Shown in pieces: positions 25,571 to 34,967 of a stretch of 64,000 nt of DNA (the stretch's first letter is position 1; each line of letters begins with the position of its first letter). Location: assembly GCF_000379085.1 (NCBI RefSeq), contig NZ_KB905378.1, positions 1,865,699-1,929,698 of the forward strand, in the 5' to 3' direction. This DNA is from Halomicrobium katesii DSM 19301. Its GTDB lineage: Archaea > Halobacteriota > Halobacteria > Halobacteriales > Haloarculaceae. Under the pieces are notes generated by a model that searched no databases, was not told the origin of the DNA, and worked only from the letters and a program-made list of their open reading frames with translations. Made by a program: the position numbers and the translations under genes.

Positions 25571-26889
25571 CGCCGACCACCGCCCGCCCGGCCGGGATCT
25601 GGATCGCGACGCACGGCGTCCCGTCGCTCGGCGGCGTCGGCCCCGGTCGCTCGCCCGTCCATTCGCGCCACCGTCCGGCGCATCTCGTTGGTGACGATCA
25701 TGTACCCCTCGTCGAAGCCCATGCCGGGCTTTGCCAGCACCTGCGCGGCGTCGGTCGCCAGCGCGACGTGGGCACAGGCCCGCGCGGAGGTCGCCGTCTC
25801 GTTGCAGGTGCCACCGAGGTACGCCCGGGTGTCGGTGCCCTCGCAGTAGCGGACCGCGCGGGCCGACCGCTGGACGCCGCCCAGGTCCGGCGTCTTGATC
25901 TGGACCACGTCAGCGGCCTCGTGGTCGACGAAGCGGCGAACGTCGTCGAACGTGTTGCACCACTCGTCGGCGACGACGTCCACGGCGACGCCCGCGTCGG
26001 CGAGCGCCTCGCGGAGTTCCGCCATCGCGTGGATCTGGTCGGCCCGCCCCGCGGCGTCCATCGGTCCCTCGACCTGCAGCGGGTAGGGGGCCGCCGCCCG
26101 TTCGAGCGCCGCGAAGTAGTCGGTGACTTCGGGGCGGTCGTAGGGCGGTCCGAAGAGTTCGCCGACCATGCCGTACACGTCGACGTGAAACCGGGGCTCG
26201 TACGCCGGGCGTCCGAGGTCGTCGGTGCGTGTCGACAGCCAGTCGAGGTAGTCGAGCAGGCCGTCGCCGTCCGCGCCCATCGCGTCCGCGGAGTTGAACA
26301 GTCCGTGGGGCAGGACTGGGACGCCCTTGACGAGCATCTTCTCGGCGTTGGTGTATCGCTCGTCGCCGGACTGGCCGAACACCGGGACGGGCTCCGTGGC
26401 CGGTTCCGTTCCCAGCGCCGTCGCGAGCACGTCGGTGGGCGTGCCCCGAGTCGCGTGGGCGGCGGCGTTCAGCAGCGCCTGCGAGACGCCGTAGCGGACG
26501 GCCGTGTGGAGTCGTCCCCCCTCGCGCGAGGGCAGCGCTTCGATGGCCGTGACGTTCTCGTCGAAGTGGGTCGCGTCCCGTCCGCGCAGCACGTCGGCGA
26601 CCTGCCCCTCGACGACCGACACGAACTCGTCGGCCCGAAACCGGGGGTCGCGGCCGCCGGCCCCGGAGTACTGGACGGCGGCACAGTCGCCTCGCACCCA
26701 CCGGCCGTCGCCGAGCCGGAGTTCGACCAGCAGGCTCTCGCCGGCCTCTCGGATCCGGTCGAAGCCGTCGGTCACCGGCTCGCCCTCGTAGACGAACCCG
26801 TCGCGGCTGGCCCCCTGCTTGATCGCCCGCTGGTCGTCGAAGAAGAACCCGGCGACGCCGGGGGTCGCCCGGACGGCCTCAATCCGCAT
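25567..26889 (-). CDS. mal: Methylaspartate ammonia-lyase
   Basis: 440 residues of the enolase superfamily. MRIEAVRATPGVAGFFFDDQ is the usual N-terminus. FGQSGDERYTNAEKMLVKG carries the catalytic Lys region, FHVDVYGMVG and QVEGPM hold metal ligands, and VVADEWCNTFDD and VQIKTPDLGG follow. It removes ammonia from L-threo-3-methylaspartate to give mesaconate. The ATG at 26889 overlaps the end of glmE by 11 bases. The longer upstream frame belongs to glmE in another phase. The last 25 residues are a charged tail rich in Arg. Confidence 0.95.
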   Translation of the reverse strand: MRIEAVRATPGVAGFFFDDQRAIKQGASRDGFVYEGEPVTDGFDRIREAGESLLVELRLGDGRWVRGDCAAVQYSGAGGRDPRFRADEFVSVVEGQVADVLRGRDATHFDENVTAIEALPSREGGRLHTAVRYGVSQALLNAAAHATRGTPTDVLATALGTEPATEPVPVFGQSGDERYTNAEKMLVKGVPVLPHGLFNSADAMGADGDGLLDYLDWLSTRTDDLGRPAYEPRFHVDVYGMVGELFGPPYDRPEVTDYFAALERAAAPYPLQVEGPMDAAGRADQIHAMAELREALADAGVAVDVVADEWCNTFDDVRRFVDHEAADVVQIKTPDLGGVQRSARAVRYCEGTDTRAYLGGTCNETATSARACAHVALATDAAQVLAKPGMGFDEGYMIVTNEMRRTVARMDGRATGADAAERRDAVRRDPDPGRAGGGRR

Positions 26890-28318
26890 CCGTCTCACCC
26901 CGGCGGCCGATGAGCTTGCCGTCGCTGATGGCGTCCACGTCGTCGGCGACCATCTGGAACGACTGGGCTCGGCCCTCTCTCTCGGCGCGCTTGCCGAGCT
27001 TGTTCTCGTGAATCTCGCGGATCTCGTCGGGCACTGCGAGATCGCCGAACTCGAACATCCGGACGCGGCCGTCGTCGTCGCGGGCCGGCAACACCGCGCC
27101 CGCCGCGGCGTCGCTGGGGGCGAAGGGAACGTCCATCGCGTCCGACTCGAAGGCACGGATCACTCCCTGGGCCACGTCGCCGTCGCCGTGGCGATCGATC
27201 GCGTCCATCAGCGCGCGTGTCGTCTGTTCGATCAGTCGCTGTTCCTCGTCGATACCGGCGAGGTCGATGTCCTGTTCGATGGTCATGTCTATGAGCTGTC
27301 TCGTCGTCCGCAGGCCGGCGGCGTTGGCCTCCTTGGTCGGGACGCCCTGGAACTCCTGTGGGGACTTGGTGATGACCTTGTCGGGCCTGGCGACCGCCGC
27401 CGTGACGCCGCCGAGGCCGATGACGCCGCTGGCACGGGCCTCGTCGGGCGGGAACCCGCCCATCCACTCGTGGAAGACGGTGGTGACCGTCACGTCGTCG
27501 GGGAGGTACTCCTCGCCCAGCGCGCGCAGCGCACGCAACGCGGCCACGTCCTGGACGACGTTGCCGACCTGGCCGTAGCCAAGCGTCAGCGAGCGCACGC
27601 CCTGCGTGGCCGCGAGCAGCCCCTCGACCAGCATCACGGCGATGGCGATGGCCGGCGGGACCAGCGTCCCGGTCAGCGGCCCGAACGGCTCGCGGTTGAC
27701 GACGACGCCTCGCTCCGCGTAGGCCCCACAGAGCCGGTCGACGAACTGCCAGTGTGTGATCGTCTCCTCTAGGCTGTGGCCTTTCGTGTAGGGGATGTTG
27801 TACGAGATGGGGCCGCCCTCGAAGCTCTGGAAGCCACCCGCCAGCGTCACCATCGCCAGCAGGCGCGCGTCGGGCGTGCCGTGGCGCACCTCGATGGGCG
27901 TGTCCAGCGCCCGCACGAGTCGGCGACAGTCCTCGACGCCGTGGTTGACCGCTGGGAACCCGTTCAGCGCGTCCTCGTCGCTGTTGCGCGAGGCCGCCAG
28001 CCCTTCCTCTGCCTTCTCGTACTCGTTGTCGCGGGTGTAGGAGTCGATCGTCGTCGGGAGCAGGTCCGCCCCGCCCTGCTGTTCGAGGTACCGGAGCAGA
28101 TCGATCTGCGCTTCGAGGCAGGGGACGCCCGCGCGTGGCTGGAGCAGGGGTCGATCGGCCGACTCCAGAACCGGGGCGAACTGTTTGCCGGCCGGGAGCG
28201 ACTCGTGGAAGGCGATCGCCTCCTCGAAGTCGACCTCGCGGCCGGTGTGCCACTCGTCGCGGAGTCCGTCGGCGAGTCGCTGTAGCTCCTCGCCAGCGAG
28301 CCGCTGGTCGCGGGGCAT
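26879..28318 (-). CDS. glmE: Glutamate (methylaspartate) mutase, epsilon subunit
   Basis: 479 residues, the usual length for the catalytic subunit of the B12-dependent mutase. Landmarks are QPRAGVPCLEAQIDLLRYLE, EVRHGTPDARLLAMVTLAGG, FEGGPISYNIPYTKGHSLEE, SLTLGYGQVGNVVQDVAAL and TVFHEWMGGFPPDEARA. With GlmS it interconverts glutamate and 3-methylaspartate by a radical mechanism, the first dedicated step of the methylaspartate cycle. The ATG at 28318 follows the glmS stop by two bases; the frame continues upstream but is not used. Confidence 0.96.
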   Translation of the reverse strand: MPRDQRLAGEELQRLADGLRDEWHTGREVDFEEAIAFHESLPAGKQFAPVLESADRPLLQPRAGVPCLEAQIDLLRYLEQQGGADLLPTTIDSYTRDNEYEKAEEGLAASRNSDEDALNGFPAVNHGVEDCRRLVRALDTPIEVRHGTPDARLLAMVTLAGGFQSFEGGPISYNIPYTKGHSLEETITHWQFVDRLCGAYAERGVVVNREPFGPLTGTLVPPAIAIAVMLVEGLLAATQGVRSLTLGYGQVGNVVQDVAALRALRALGEEYLPDDVTVTTVFHEWMGGFPPDEARASGVIGLGGVTAAVARPDKVITKSPQEFQGVPTKEANAAGLRTTRQLIDMTIEQDIDLAGIDEEQRLIEQTTRALMDAIDRHGDGDVAQGVIRAFESDAMDVPFAPSDAAAGAVLPARDDDGRVRMFEFGDLAVPDEIREIHENKLGKRAEREGRAQSFQMVADDVDAISDGKLIGRRGETDAD

Positions 28319-28320
28319 GG

Positions 28321-28761
28321 TCAGCTGTCGACCCTCGCTCGCTCGGCCTCGCGGGCCGTCAGCTGGAGGTCCTGGCGCAGCGCCGCGATCGCCTCCTGTG
28401 GGTCGGTCTCCGCGTCGAAGACGCGGTCGAAACCCATCTCGCGGAAGCGCTCGCGGGTCTGCTCGAACTCGTCCTGACCGACCGCGAGGTTGCCGCCGAC
28501 GTAGGTACACACGTCGAGGCCGGCGTCTGCGATCCGGTCGTGAAAGCCCTCACAGTCCTGCCGGGCGTGGCCGTACAGGGACGAGACCAGTACCGCCTCG
28601 GCGTCGTGGGACTGTGCCGCGTCGACGAAGTCCGCCTGCGAGGTCTTGACGCCGAGATTGACGACGTCGAAGCCTGCGGCCGACAGCGCCTGTTCGAGAA
28701 TCGTGATACCGACGACGTGAGCGTCGGAGCCGATGACGCCGAGGATGACCGTCCGGGGCAT
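28321..28761 (-). CDS. glmS: Glutamate (methylaspartate) mutase, sigma subunit
   Basis: 146 residues, the small cobalamin-binding subunit. SDAHVVG (residues 12-18) is the DxHxxG motif whose His15 replaces the dimethylbenzimidazole ligand of B12. VLVSSLYGHARQD and TYVGGNLAVG complete the Rossmann-like fold. It is the first gene of the minus-strand cluster. TTATATTTATT (28789-28799) lies about 30 bases before the ATG, suggesting an almost leaderless mRNA. An in-frame upstream ATG at 28809 precedes the promoter and is rejected. Confidence 0.96.
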   Translation of the reverse strand: MPRTVILGVIGSDAHVVGITILEQALSAAGFDVVNLGVKTSQADFVDAAQSHDAEAVLVSSLYGHARQDCEGFHDRIADAGLDVCTYVGGNLAVGQDEFEQTRERFREMGFDRVFDAETDPQEAIAALRQDLQLTAREAERARVDS

Positions 28762-28855
28762 GTGGTAGTGCAGACGAGGCTCCTCACAATAAATATAATG
28801 GTCTTTCATGATAATACGTCCTTAAGGTATCTATAATGATTAATCACAAAGATTC
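28762..28855. promoter_or_regulatory. Divergent promoter of the methylaspartate-cycle genes
   Basis: 94 AT-rich bases between glmS (minus) and mct (plus). The minus TATA box is ATTATATTTATT (28788-28799). The plus box is CTATAATG (28831-28838), centred 22 bases before the mct ATG. GATAATACGTCCTTAAGGTATC in the middle contains the palindrome CCTTAAGG (28820-28827), halfway between the two boxes. One regulator bound there could control both arms of the pathway. Confidence 0.55.
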
Positions 28856-30073
28856 ATGGCCGTGCCGACCGAGCCACGACGCATGGGTGCCCTCTCGGAC
28901 CTTCGGGTCCTGGACCTGACACAGGTGTTGGCCGGCCCGTACTGCACGATGTTGCTCGCGGACATGGGCGCGGACGTGGTGAAGATCGAGCGCCCCGGCG
29001 GGGACCTGATCCGGTCGAACCCTCCGTACCTCGAAACCGACGACGAGCCCTACGGCGGGTACTTCCAGAGCGTCAACCGCGGCAAGCGATCGCTGGAACT
29101 GGACTTCGGCGACGAGGCCGACCGCGAGGCGTTTCTCTCGCTGGTCGAGCGCGCGGACGTCGTCGTCGAGAACTTCAAGGCCGGAACGATGGAACGGTTC
29201 GATCTGGGCTACGAGCGGCTCCGCGAGCGCAATCCGTCGCTGGTCTACTCCTCGATCCGTGGCTTCGGCGACCCGCGGACCGGCGAGACGCACCGCCAGG
29301 GCCAGCCCTCGTTCGACCTCATCGCCCAGGCGCTGGGCGGGGTCATGGAGATCACCGGCCCCGAAGACGGACCGCCGACGAAGGTCGGCCCCGGCGTCGG
29401 CGACCTCTTTACCGCGGCGCTCAACGCCGTCGGCATCCTCGCGGCCGTCCACCACCGCGAGCGCACCGGCGAGGGACAGTACGTCGACACGGCGATGTAC
29501 GACGCCATGCTCTCGCTGTGTGAGCGGACGATCTACCAGTACTCCTACGACGGCCACGCGCCCACTCGACGGGGCAACTCACACCCCACGCTGTTCCCCT
29601 ACGACGCCTTCGAAGCGGCCGACGGCCACGTCGTGATCGCCGCCTTCTCGGACGGGCACTGGCGGACGCTCTGTGAGACGATGGACCGCCCGGATCTGGC
29701 GGCCGACTATCCCGACGCCGCCAGCCGACGCGGCGCACGGGACGCGCTTCGGGCCGCCATCGCCGACTGGACGCGCGACCGCGAGACGAGCGCCGTCGTC
29801 GACGCCCTCGACGGCCGCGTCCCCGTCGCACCGGTCCAGAACACTGCAGACGTCTTCGAGGACCCACACGTCGCGGCCCGCGAGATGCTGGCGACGGTCG
29901 ACCAGCCCGGCACCGACGAGCGGGTGACGATCGCCGGCAGCCCCATCAAGATGACCGAGACCGATCCGCGACCGCGCGGCCGCGCGCCACTGCTCGACGA
30001 ACACCGCGACGAGATACTCGAAACCGCCGGCAGCGAGTCCGAAGACGGTCGGCGGGCCGGGAGCGACGATTGA
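28856..30073 (+). CDS. mct: Mesaconyl-CoA C1-C4 CoA transferase (CaiB/BaiF family)
   Basis: 405 residues of class III CoA transferases. LRVLDLTQVLAGPYCTMLLA, then GADVVKIERPGGD (the catalytic Asp follows in the family's VENFKxG region, here DVVVENFKAGTMERFDLGY), and YVDTAMYDAMLSL. It moves CoA from the C1 to the C4 carboxyl or activates mesaconate in the methylaspartate cycle. Divergent from glmS with a shared promoter region. The TATA spacing supports the ATG at 28856; the family usually begins near MGALSDLR (28883), so the first nine residues may be dispensable. Confidence 0.93.
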   Translation: MAVPTEPRRMGALSDLRVLDLTQVLAGPYCTMLLADMGADVVKIERPGGDLIRSNPPYLETDDEPYGGYFQSVNRGKRSLELDFGDEADREAFLSLVERADVVVENFKAGTMERFDLGYERLRERNPSLVYSSIRGFGDPRTGETHRQGQPSFDLIAQALGGVMEITGPEDGPPTKVGPGVGDLFTAALNAVGILAAVHHRERTGEGQYVDTAMYDAMLSLCERTIYQYSYDGHAPTRRGNSHPTLFPYDAFEAADGHVVIAAFSDGHWRTLCETMDRPDLAADYPDAASRRGARDALRAAIADWTRDRETSAVVDALDGRVPVAPVQNTADVFEDPHVAAREMLATVDQPGTDERVTIAGSPIKMTETDPRPRGRAPLLDEHRDEILETAGSESEDGRRAGSDD

Positions 30074-30103
30074 CCGGCGTCACGTCCTCGCCGACCGCCA
30101 GCG

Positions 30104-30448
30104 TCACGAGAACGCGCCGGTGAGCAACATTCCGGTGTTCCAGGCGGTGACGACGACGCCCACCAGCGCGAGCGTCGCGGGGACGGTCGTCGAGTACGGG
30201 TGGGGCAACGCTCGCCACACGAGGTAGGTCCCGACGAAGAACGCCGCTTTGATCGGGAGCAAGACGGCGACGCCGTACCGTTTGACGAGCGGTGCGACGA
30301 CGGGATTGGCCTCGGTCGAGGAGCCAAGCGTCAGGCCGACCCCGGTCGTGAGGAGGTCGCCGACTCCGAAGAAGACCAGTGCCAGCAGCCACAGGCCGGC
30401 GGGCGGTTCGAGTACGTCGAGGGGGGGACTGCCGGTCGCGGTGTCCAT
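30104..30448 (-). CDS. Small membrane protein, DUF5658-like
   Basis: 114 residues with three to four membrane helices. VFFGVGDLLTTGVGLTLG followed by EANPVVAPLVKRYG matches the GDxxTTxxGL...ExNPl signature I associate with DUF5658-like proteins of haloarchaea. No catalytic motif is visible. It is convergent with mct and separate from the NHL gene. Confidence 0.7.
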   Translation of the reverse strand: MDTATGSPPLDVLEPPAGLWLLALVFFGVGDLLTTGVGLTLGSSTEANPVVAPLVKRYGVAVLLPIKAAFFVGTYLVWRALPHPYSTTVPATLALVGVVVTAWNTGMLLTGAFS

Positions 30449-30539
30449 CTCGACGGCAGAGAGACGCCGATCCCGGATAGTTACGTGTCAGTTACCTGTC
30501 CGAAGCGGTCGGTTACCCGACGACGAGTTGCCTGCGAGG

Positions 30540-32537
30540 TCACGCCGGGGGCGTCCAGTGGTACCGGTAGGCGACGCCGAGCACGGAATCGGGAACGACC
30601 AGTTCGACGCCGTCCTCGCGCCCGCTCGCCGACAGCAGGGACGGCATCCAGAGGTCGCCTCGGCCGCGGTCACCGCCGAAGGCCTGCATCGCGTCCACGA
30701 ACGCCAGCGCGTCGTCCTCGTCCGCGTCGGTCTCGCTGTAGGCCTCGATCGCGCGATCGACCAGATCGACGACGAAGACGTATCCGTCGGCGGCGGCGAC
30801 GCTCTGGGGTAACAGGAATCGATCGCCGTCGGTGCCGTAGCCGGCCCCGCCGTAGACGTGCCACCCGTCGTCGTCGCGGTACTGGAGCCGGTTGTTGTTC
30901 CGGTCGGTGACGTAGGTCGCGCGCTCGCCGACGGCCACGTCGCTGGGGTTCCAGAACTCGCCGGGGTCGTGCCCGAAGCGACCGTCGTCGGCCTCGTAGG
31001 CGAGTTCACCGGTCGTCCGGTCGAAGGTCCACCGGAGCAGTCGGCCGTTGAAGGAGTCGACCGCGAGCAGGCGGGTCCGGTCGCCGTCGACCTCGTCGGT
31101 CGCCAGCCCTCGGGGCAGCTTGCAGTTGTTCCCCCAGATGCCCCAGGTGGCGGCCGACGTGACGTGATCGATCCGAACCTCCTCCCGACAGTCGAGGCGG
31201 TAGACGGCGATCTGTGGCTCGTCGTTGTCCGTGTCGTAGGTCAGCGAGTAGTCGGCCGCGAAGAGATATCCCCGGCCGGGCTCGACCGACCAGAACGCCG
31301 TTCCGACCGGGAAACGGTTGTGCGAGAGCGGTCGCTGGACCAGCGGTCCGCCGCCGTCGGCGTCGGTCACCTGGAGCCGAGCGTTGTCGGCATCGACGAC
31401 GAGTAGTCGCTCACCGCCCGCCGTGGGGACGCCGACGGCCGCGCTGGCGAAGGACAGCCGCTCGGGCGCGGTGTGGTCGCCGCCGACGCCGGCCAGCTGT
31501 CGCTTCGACTCGGAGATGGTCCCCAGCTCGTAGGCGGCGACGGTGTGGTCCATCGCCTCGGTGACCAGGACCCGCTCGGTCGTGTCGTCGGTCGCGGTGC
31601 CGTCCGGCGAGTCGTAGGGGGCGACCTGCATCGGCGACCCGAACCGCCGGTCGTCCAAGCTCGGCGCGATCGTCGAGGGGACTTCGCTCGTGTGCCCCCG
31701 CGCGGTGTCGTACATGTGGACGAAGCCACCGCCCACGTCCGGCACGGCGACGCGCTCGTCGTCCCCGCTGCCAAGCACGGAGACGCCCCGCGGCGTGACG
31801 TACGACTGCGGGACGATCGGCAGCCCCGTCTCCTCGAAGGGGACGCCAGCGCCGGCCCGGTCACAGCGAAGGACCGTCGCGAAGTACGAGGGGAACGCGC
31901 CGGTCCGGCGCAACACGCCCTCTCCCGTGTTCGCGATCAGGAGGTTCCCGGCGGTGTCGACGGCCAACCCCTGTGGCCAGTACAGCGGGAGCGCACCGGC
32001 GAACTCGGAGTCGACCGACCGGATCGTGTCGACGAGCGCCCCCTCGTCGTCGAAGACCGCGATCCGCGAACGGAGGTCGTCGCCGTCGTGGTAGAACTCG
32101 TCGGCGACGAACACCCGGAGCCCGTCGTCGTACTCGTAGACTGCGATGCCGTTGGGGTGAAAGCGCCCCCCGTCGTCCGGCCGGAAGGTGTCGACGGCGA
32201 CGATTTCGGGCCGTCGATCGTCGTACTCGTAGGACAGCCGCTGGACCCGGCCGTTGGCCAGATCCGTCACGAACAGCGCCCGATCGCTCGGGTGGTGGGC
32301 GAGCCGAAAGGGCAGTTCGAACGATCCCGGCTCCGATCCCGGTTCGCCGACGGCCGCCAGGCGCTGTTCCAGGGCGCTGTCGAGGACGACGAGCCGACTG
32401 TTCGCGGTGTCCGCGACCCACACGTTCCCGCGCGGGTCCTGGCACACGCCGACCGGCGTGGTCAGCTGCGGCGAGTCGTCTGCCCGGCCCCCGTTCGTCT
32501 CGTACGCGCCGACGGTCGCCTGGTGGCGGAACGGCAT
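30540..32537 (-). CDS. Large cytoplasmic NHL-repeat beta-propeller protein
   Basis: 665 residues made of repeated NHL-type blades: PVGVCQDPRGNVWVADTANS, LPFRLAHHPSDRALFVTDLA, WPQGLAVDTAGNLLIANTG, LPRGLATDEVDGD, NPSDVAVGERATYVTDRNNN, LPQSVAAADGYVFVVD. The length suits two stacked propellers. No signal peptide or membrane helix is visible, so it should be cytoplasmic. NHL propellers bind proteins, RNA or small ligands, or act as lyases; no active-site pattern is clear. It is transcribed alone behind a perfect palindrome (32545-32571). Confidence 0.8.
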   Translation of the reverse strand: MPFRHQATVGAYETNGGRADDSPQLTTPVGVCQDPRGNVWVADTANSRLVVLDSALEQRLAAVGEPGSEPGSFELPFRLAHHPSDRALFVTDLANGRVQRLSYEYDDRRPEIVAVDTFRPDDGGRFHPNGIAVYEYDDGLRVFVADEFYHDGDDLRSRIAVFDDEGALVDTIRSVDSEFAGALPLYWPQGLAVDTAGNLLIANTGEGVLRRTGAFPSYFATVLRCDRAGAGVPFEETGLPIVPQSYVTPRGVSVLGSGDDERVAVPDVGGGFVHMYDTARGHTSEVPSTIAPSLDDRRFGSPMQVAPYDSPDGTATDDTTERVLVTEAMDHTVAAYELGTISESKRQLAGVGGDHTAPERLSFASAAVGVPTAGGERLLVVDADNARLQVTDADGGGPLVQRPLSHNRFPVGTAFWSVEPGRGYLFAADYSLTYDTDNDEPQIAVYRLDCREEVRIDHVTSAATWGIWGNNCKLPRGLATDEVDGDRTRLLAVDSFNGRLLRWTFDRTTGELAYEADDGRFGHDPGEFWNPSDVAVGERATYVTDRNNNRLQYRDDDGWHVYGGAGYGTDGDRFLLPQSVAAADGYVFVVDLVDRAIEAYSETDADEDDALAFVDAMQAFGGDRGRGDLWMPSLLSASGREDGVELVVPDSVLGVAYRYHWTPPA

Positions 32538-32571
32538 TCGTGTTAGTACAATGAATAATACCGATTGTACT
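32538..32571 (-). promoter_or_regulatory. Perfect palindromic operator before the NHL-repeat gene
   Basis: AGTACAAT (32545-32552) and ATTGTACT (32564-32571) form a perfect 8-base inverted repeat with an 11-base spacer that carries the TATA-like GGTATTATTC on the minus strand. It ends 8 bases before the ATG. A dimeric repressor here would block promoter recognition directly. Confidence 0.6.
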
Positions 32572-32605
32572 TAGTGTTGCTGAATCAATCCGAACGGCGT
32601 CCGTA

Positions 32606-34804
32606 TCAGTCGGGGCCGCTCTCGGCGTCGCCGTCCAGCTCGATCCTCACGGTCGTCCGGCCGTCGGTGTGGTCGAAGCCCAGCGCCCCACCGGAGCGCT
32701 CGACGATCCAGTTGACCAGCCACAGGCCCAGTCCGCTCCCGTGTTCCAGTGGCGTCTCGGATTCCTGGTTCAGTGCCTTGCGCTCACACTCCGGCAGACC
32801 GGGTCCGCCGTCGACCACCGACAGCGAGACGCCGTCCCGGTCGCGTTCGACCTCGACGCGGGCATCACACGTCGCCAGCGCCTCGCCGTGCTCGACGGCG
32901 TTGTCCACGAGGTTCTCGACGGCGACGACCAGGTTCGGGTGGGCACGCACCGACAGTGACGACGACCCGTCGGTCTCGATGACCGCGTCGGGGTGCTCGT
33001 CTCGGACGGCCGTGACGGCGCGGTCGACGACCTGCTCGACGCACTGGGTCGTCCGGACCGCCTCGCTGTCGAGCACCGACTCGATCGCTCTGGCCTTCCT
33101 CGCGGTCTCTTCGAGTCGCCTGCCCCGTTCCAGTACCGTGCCGGCCAGCTCTCGGCTCGGCCCGTCCAGTTCCTCCATCACGACCTCGGTGTTGCCCATG
33201 ATGATCGACAGCTCCGAGCGGAGGTTGTGTCGCAACACGCGAGCGAAGACCTGTCGCAGGAGATCCAGCTCCTCGCGGCGACGCTCGCGTTCGGTGATGT
33301 CCCGGAGCGTGCCGACCGAGCCGACGAACGCCCCGTCGTCTTCGATCACGCCGACGGTCACCTCGTAGAGGCGCTGGGTCCCGTTGGCGTCGGCCAGCCA
33401 GCTCTCGAAGCTCTCGAAGGTCCGGCTCTCGTCCCCGAGAATCGACTTGAGCGCCCTGTCGCCGCGCTCGCCGCCGGCCTCCGGGAGCAGTTCGTTGATC
33501 CGCTCGCCGACGACGGCGTCTTTCTCTCGGCCGAAGAACGACGCCATCGGTTCGTTGAGCAGTTCGATCCGGCCCTCGTCGTCGAGGACGTACATCGGAT
33601 CACCGGCGCTCTCGACGAGCGTCTGGTACTGTTCCAGTGCCCGCTCGCGCTCCTTGCGTTCCGTGATGTCCCGGACGACACCCATCAGCCCGGCGTAACT
33701 CCCGTCTTCGGACGGCAACAGCGTGTAGTGGATCGACACCTCCAGACGGTTGCCTTCCCGGTCGAGGAAGGTCATGTCGACGGTGGCGCTCTCCTCGTCG
33801 GTGCGTTCGAGGTGGCGCAGCGTCTGCTGGCCCTTCTCTAGCTCGCCCTCCGCCAGCGTCTTCGAGGCGTGCCGGCCGATGATCTCGGTCCGCTCGTAGC
33901 CCAGCATCTCGGCGAACGACTCGTTGCAGAAGTCGATCACGCCGTTCTCGTCCAGCGTGTAGAGCCCGTCCTGTGCCTGCTCGACCAGCAGGTCCAGCAG
34001 CTCCAGTCGCGCCTCGCGCTGTACCTGTGGAGTCACGTCGCGAAACACTTCGAGGCGCAGCGAGCCGACGCTGTCTGGCAGCTCGTGTGCAGAGTGGCTG
34101 AAGTGGCGTGTCTCGTCGTCTGCCGGCACTTCCACGACGGTCTCGCTCGTCGCGTCGACCCCTCGCTGGGCTCTGGTCACGGTCCGTATGGCGCTCGGTC
34201 TGTCCCCCAGCAGCGCCACGAGTCGCTCGTAGAAGCCACCCGAGTCCGCCGCGGCGTCGACGGGGAAGACCGTCTCGAACGGATCGCTGGCCCAGCAGAT
34301 CGTCCCGTCGGGCTCGACGAGGAACTGGTGACCCTCGCAGGCGGCGTCGTCGTCGACCCGCGCGAGCGCCTGCGCCAGGGCGTACTCGCTCTTCTCCTCT
34401 CGCTCGCTGACGAGCCCGACGATCTTCTCGATCAGGAACGGCGCGGTGTCGTCCGGATCGCCCCTGTCGACCAGCGTGTCGACGACTGCGAGCAGTTCGT
34501 CGGACACGTTCGCCGGGTCCGTCTCAGTGTAGAGGACGACGGGTAACGCCTCGATCTGGCGCACCTGTTCGTGGGTGTGCTCGCTCAGCGAGCCGTCGAT
34601 CACGACGCAGTCGATGGTCCTGGCGTCTGCGACTGTCCGGATCCGTCGACGGTCGGTCGTCCACGCGACCGAGATCGGGGCGTCGACGTCCTTGGCCGCT
34701 TCGCTGATCGCCCCGGACGACGATCTGTCCCCGATACACAGCACGTCGATCCGTCCGTCGAGCGTTTCCCCACTCTCGCTTCGCGTCGACCGCTCGTTCC
34801 CCAT
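32606..34804 (-). CDS. PAS-domain sensor histidine kinase
   Basis: About 732 residues. A receiver-like N-terminus (IDVLCIGDRSSSGAISEAAK; DCVVIDGSL) is followed by a weak PAS region (about 140-270) and two clear PAS domains: AQDGLYTLDENGVIDFCNES ending VVRDITERKERE, and AGDPMYVLDDEGRIELLNEP ending LRDITERERRR. The HisKA-like helix RHNLRSELSIIMGN has the phospho-acceptor His about residue 526. The HATPase has VENLVDNAVEHGE and GSGLGLWLVNWI. No membrane helix is visible, so it is a soluble sensor. The cognate output regulator is not adjacent. GTG at 34816 is an alternative start. TTATACT near 34856 serves as its TATA box. Divergent from the helicase. Confidence 0.92.
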   Translation of the reverse strand: MGNERSTRSESGETLDGRIDVLCIGDRSSSGAISEAAKDVDAPISVAWTTDRRRIRTVADARTIDCVVIDGSLSEHTHEQVRQIEALPVVLYTETDPANVSDELLAVVDTLVDRGDPDDTAPFLIEKIVGLVSEREEKSEYALAQALARVDDDAACEGHQFLVEPDGTICWASDPFETVFPVDAAADSGGFYERLVALLGDRPSAIRTVTRAQRGVDATSETVVEVPADDETRHFSHSAHELPDSVGSLRLEVFRDVTPQVQREARLELLDLLVEQAQDGLYTLDENGVIDFCNESFAEMLGYERTEIIGRHASKTLAEGELEKGQQTLRHLERTDEESATVDMTFLDREGNRLEVSIHYTLLPSEDGSYAGLMGVVRDITERKERERALEQYQTLVESAGDPMYVLDDEGRIELLNEPMASFFGREKDAVVGERINELLPEAGGERGDRALKSILGDESRTFESFESWLADANGTQRLYEVTVGVIEDDGAFVGSVGTLRDITERERRREELDLLRQVFARVLRHNLRSELSIIMGNTEVVMEELDGPSRELAGTVLERGRRLEETARKARAIESVLDSEAVRTTQCVEQVVDRAVTAVRDEHPDAVIETDGSSSLSVRAHPNLVVAVENLVDNAVEHGEALATCDARVEVERDRDGVSLSVVDGGPGLPECERKALNQESETPLEHGSGLGLWLVNWIVERSGGALGFDHTDGRTTVRIELDGDAESGPD

Positions 34805-34967
34805 TCTTTCTGTCACCCTCGCATCCCTAAGTACTACGGTAGCGTCTTTGCAACAGTATAAAGATTCGTGTACTACTGGAAATCTGTCACACGAACGAAA
34901 CCGACAGGTCCTCCTCGGCGCGGGGAGATCCGGACGTTCAAACGGAGGGACGACGAAGGCCGATGTG

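Noticed and set aside
28762-28809. Upstream start of glmS giving 16 extra residues
   Set aside because: The extra codons overlap the TATA-like box, and the protein normally begins MxxxVILGVIGSDxH.
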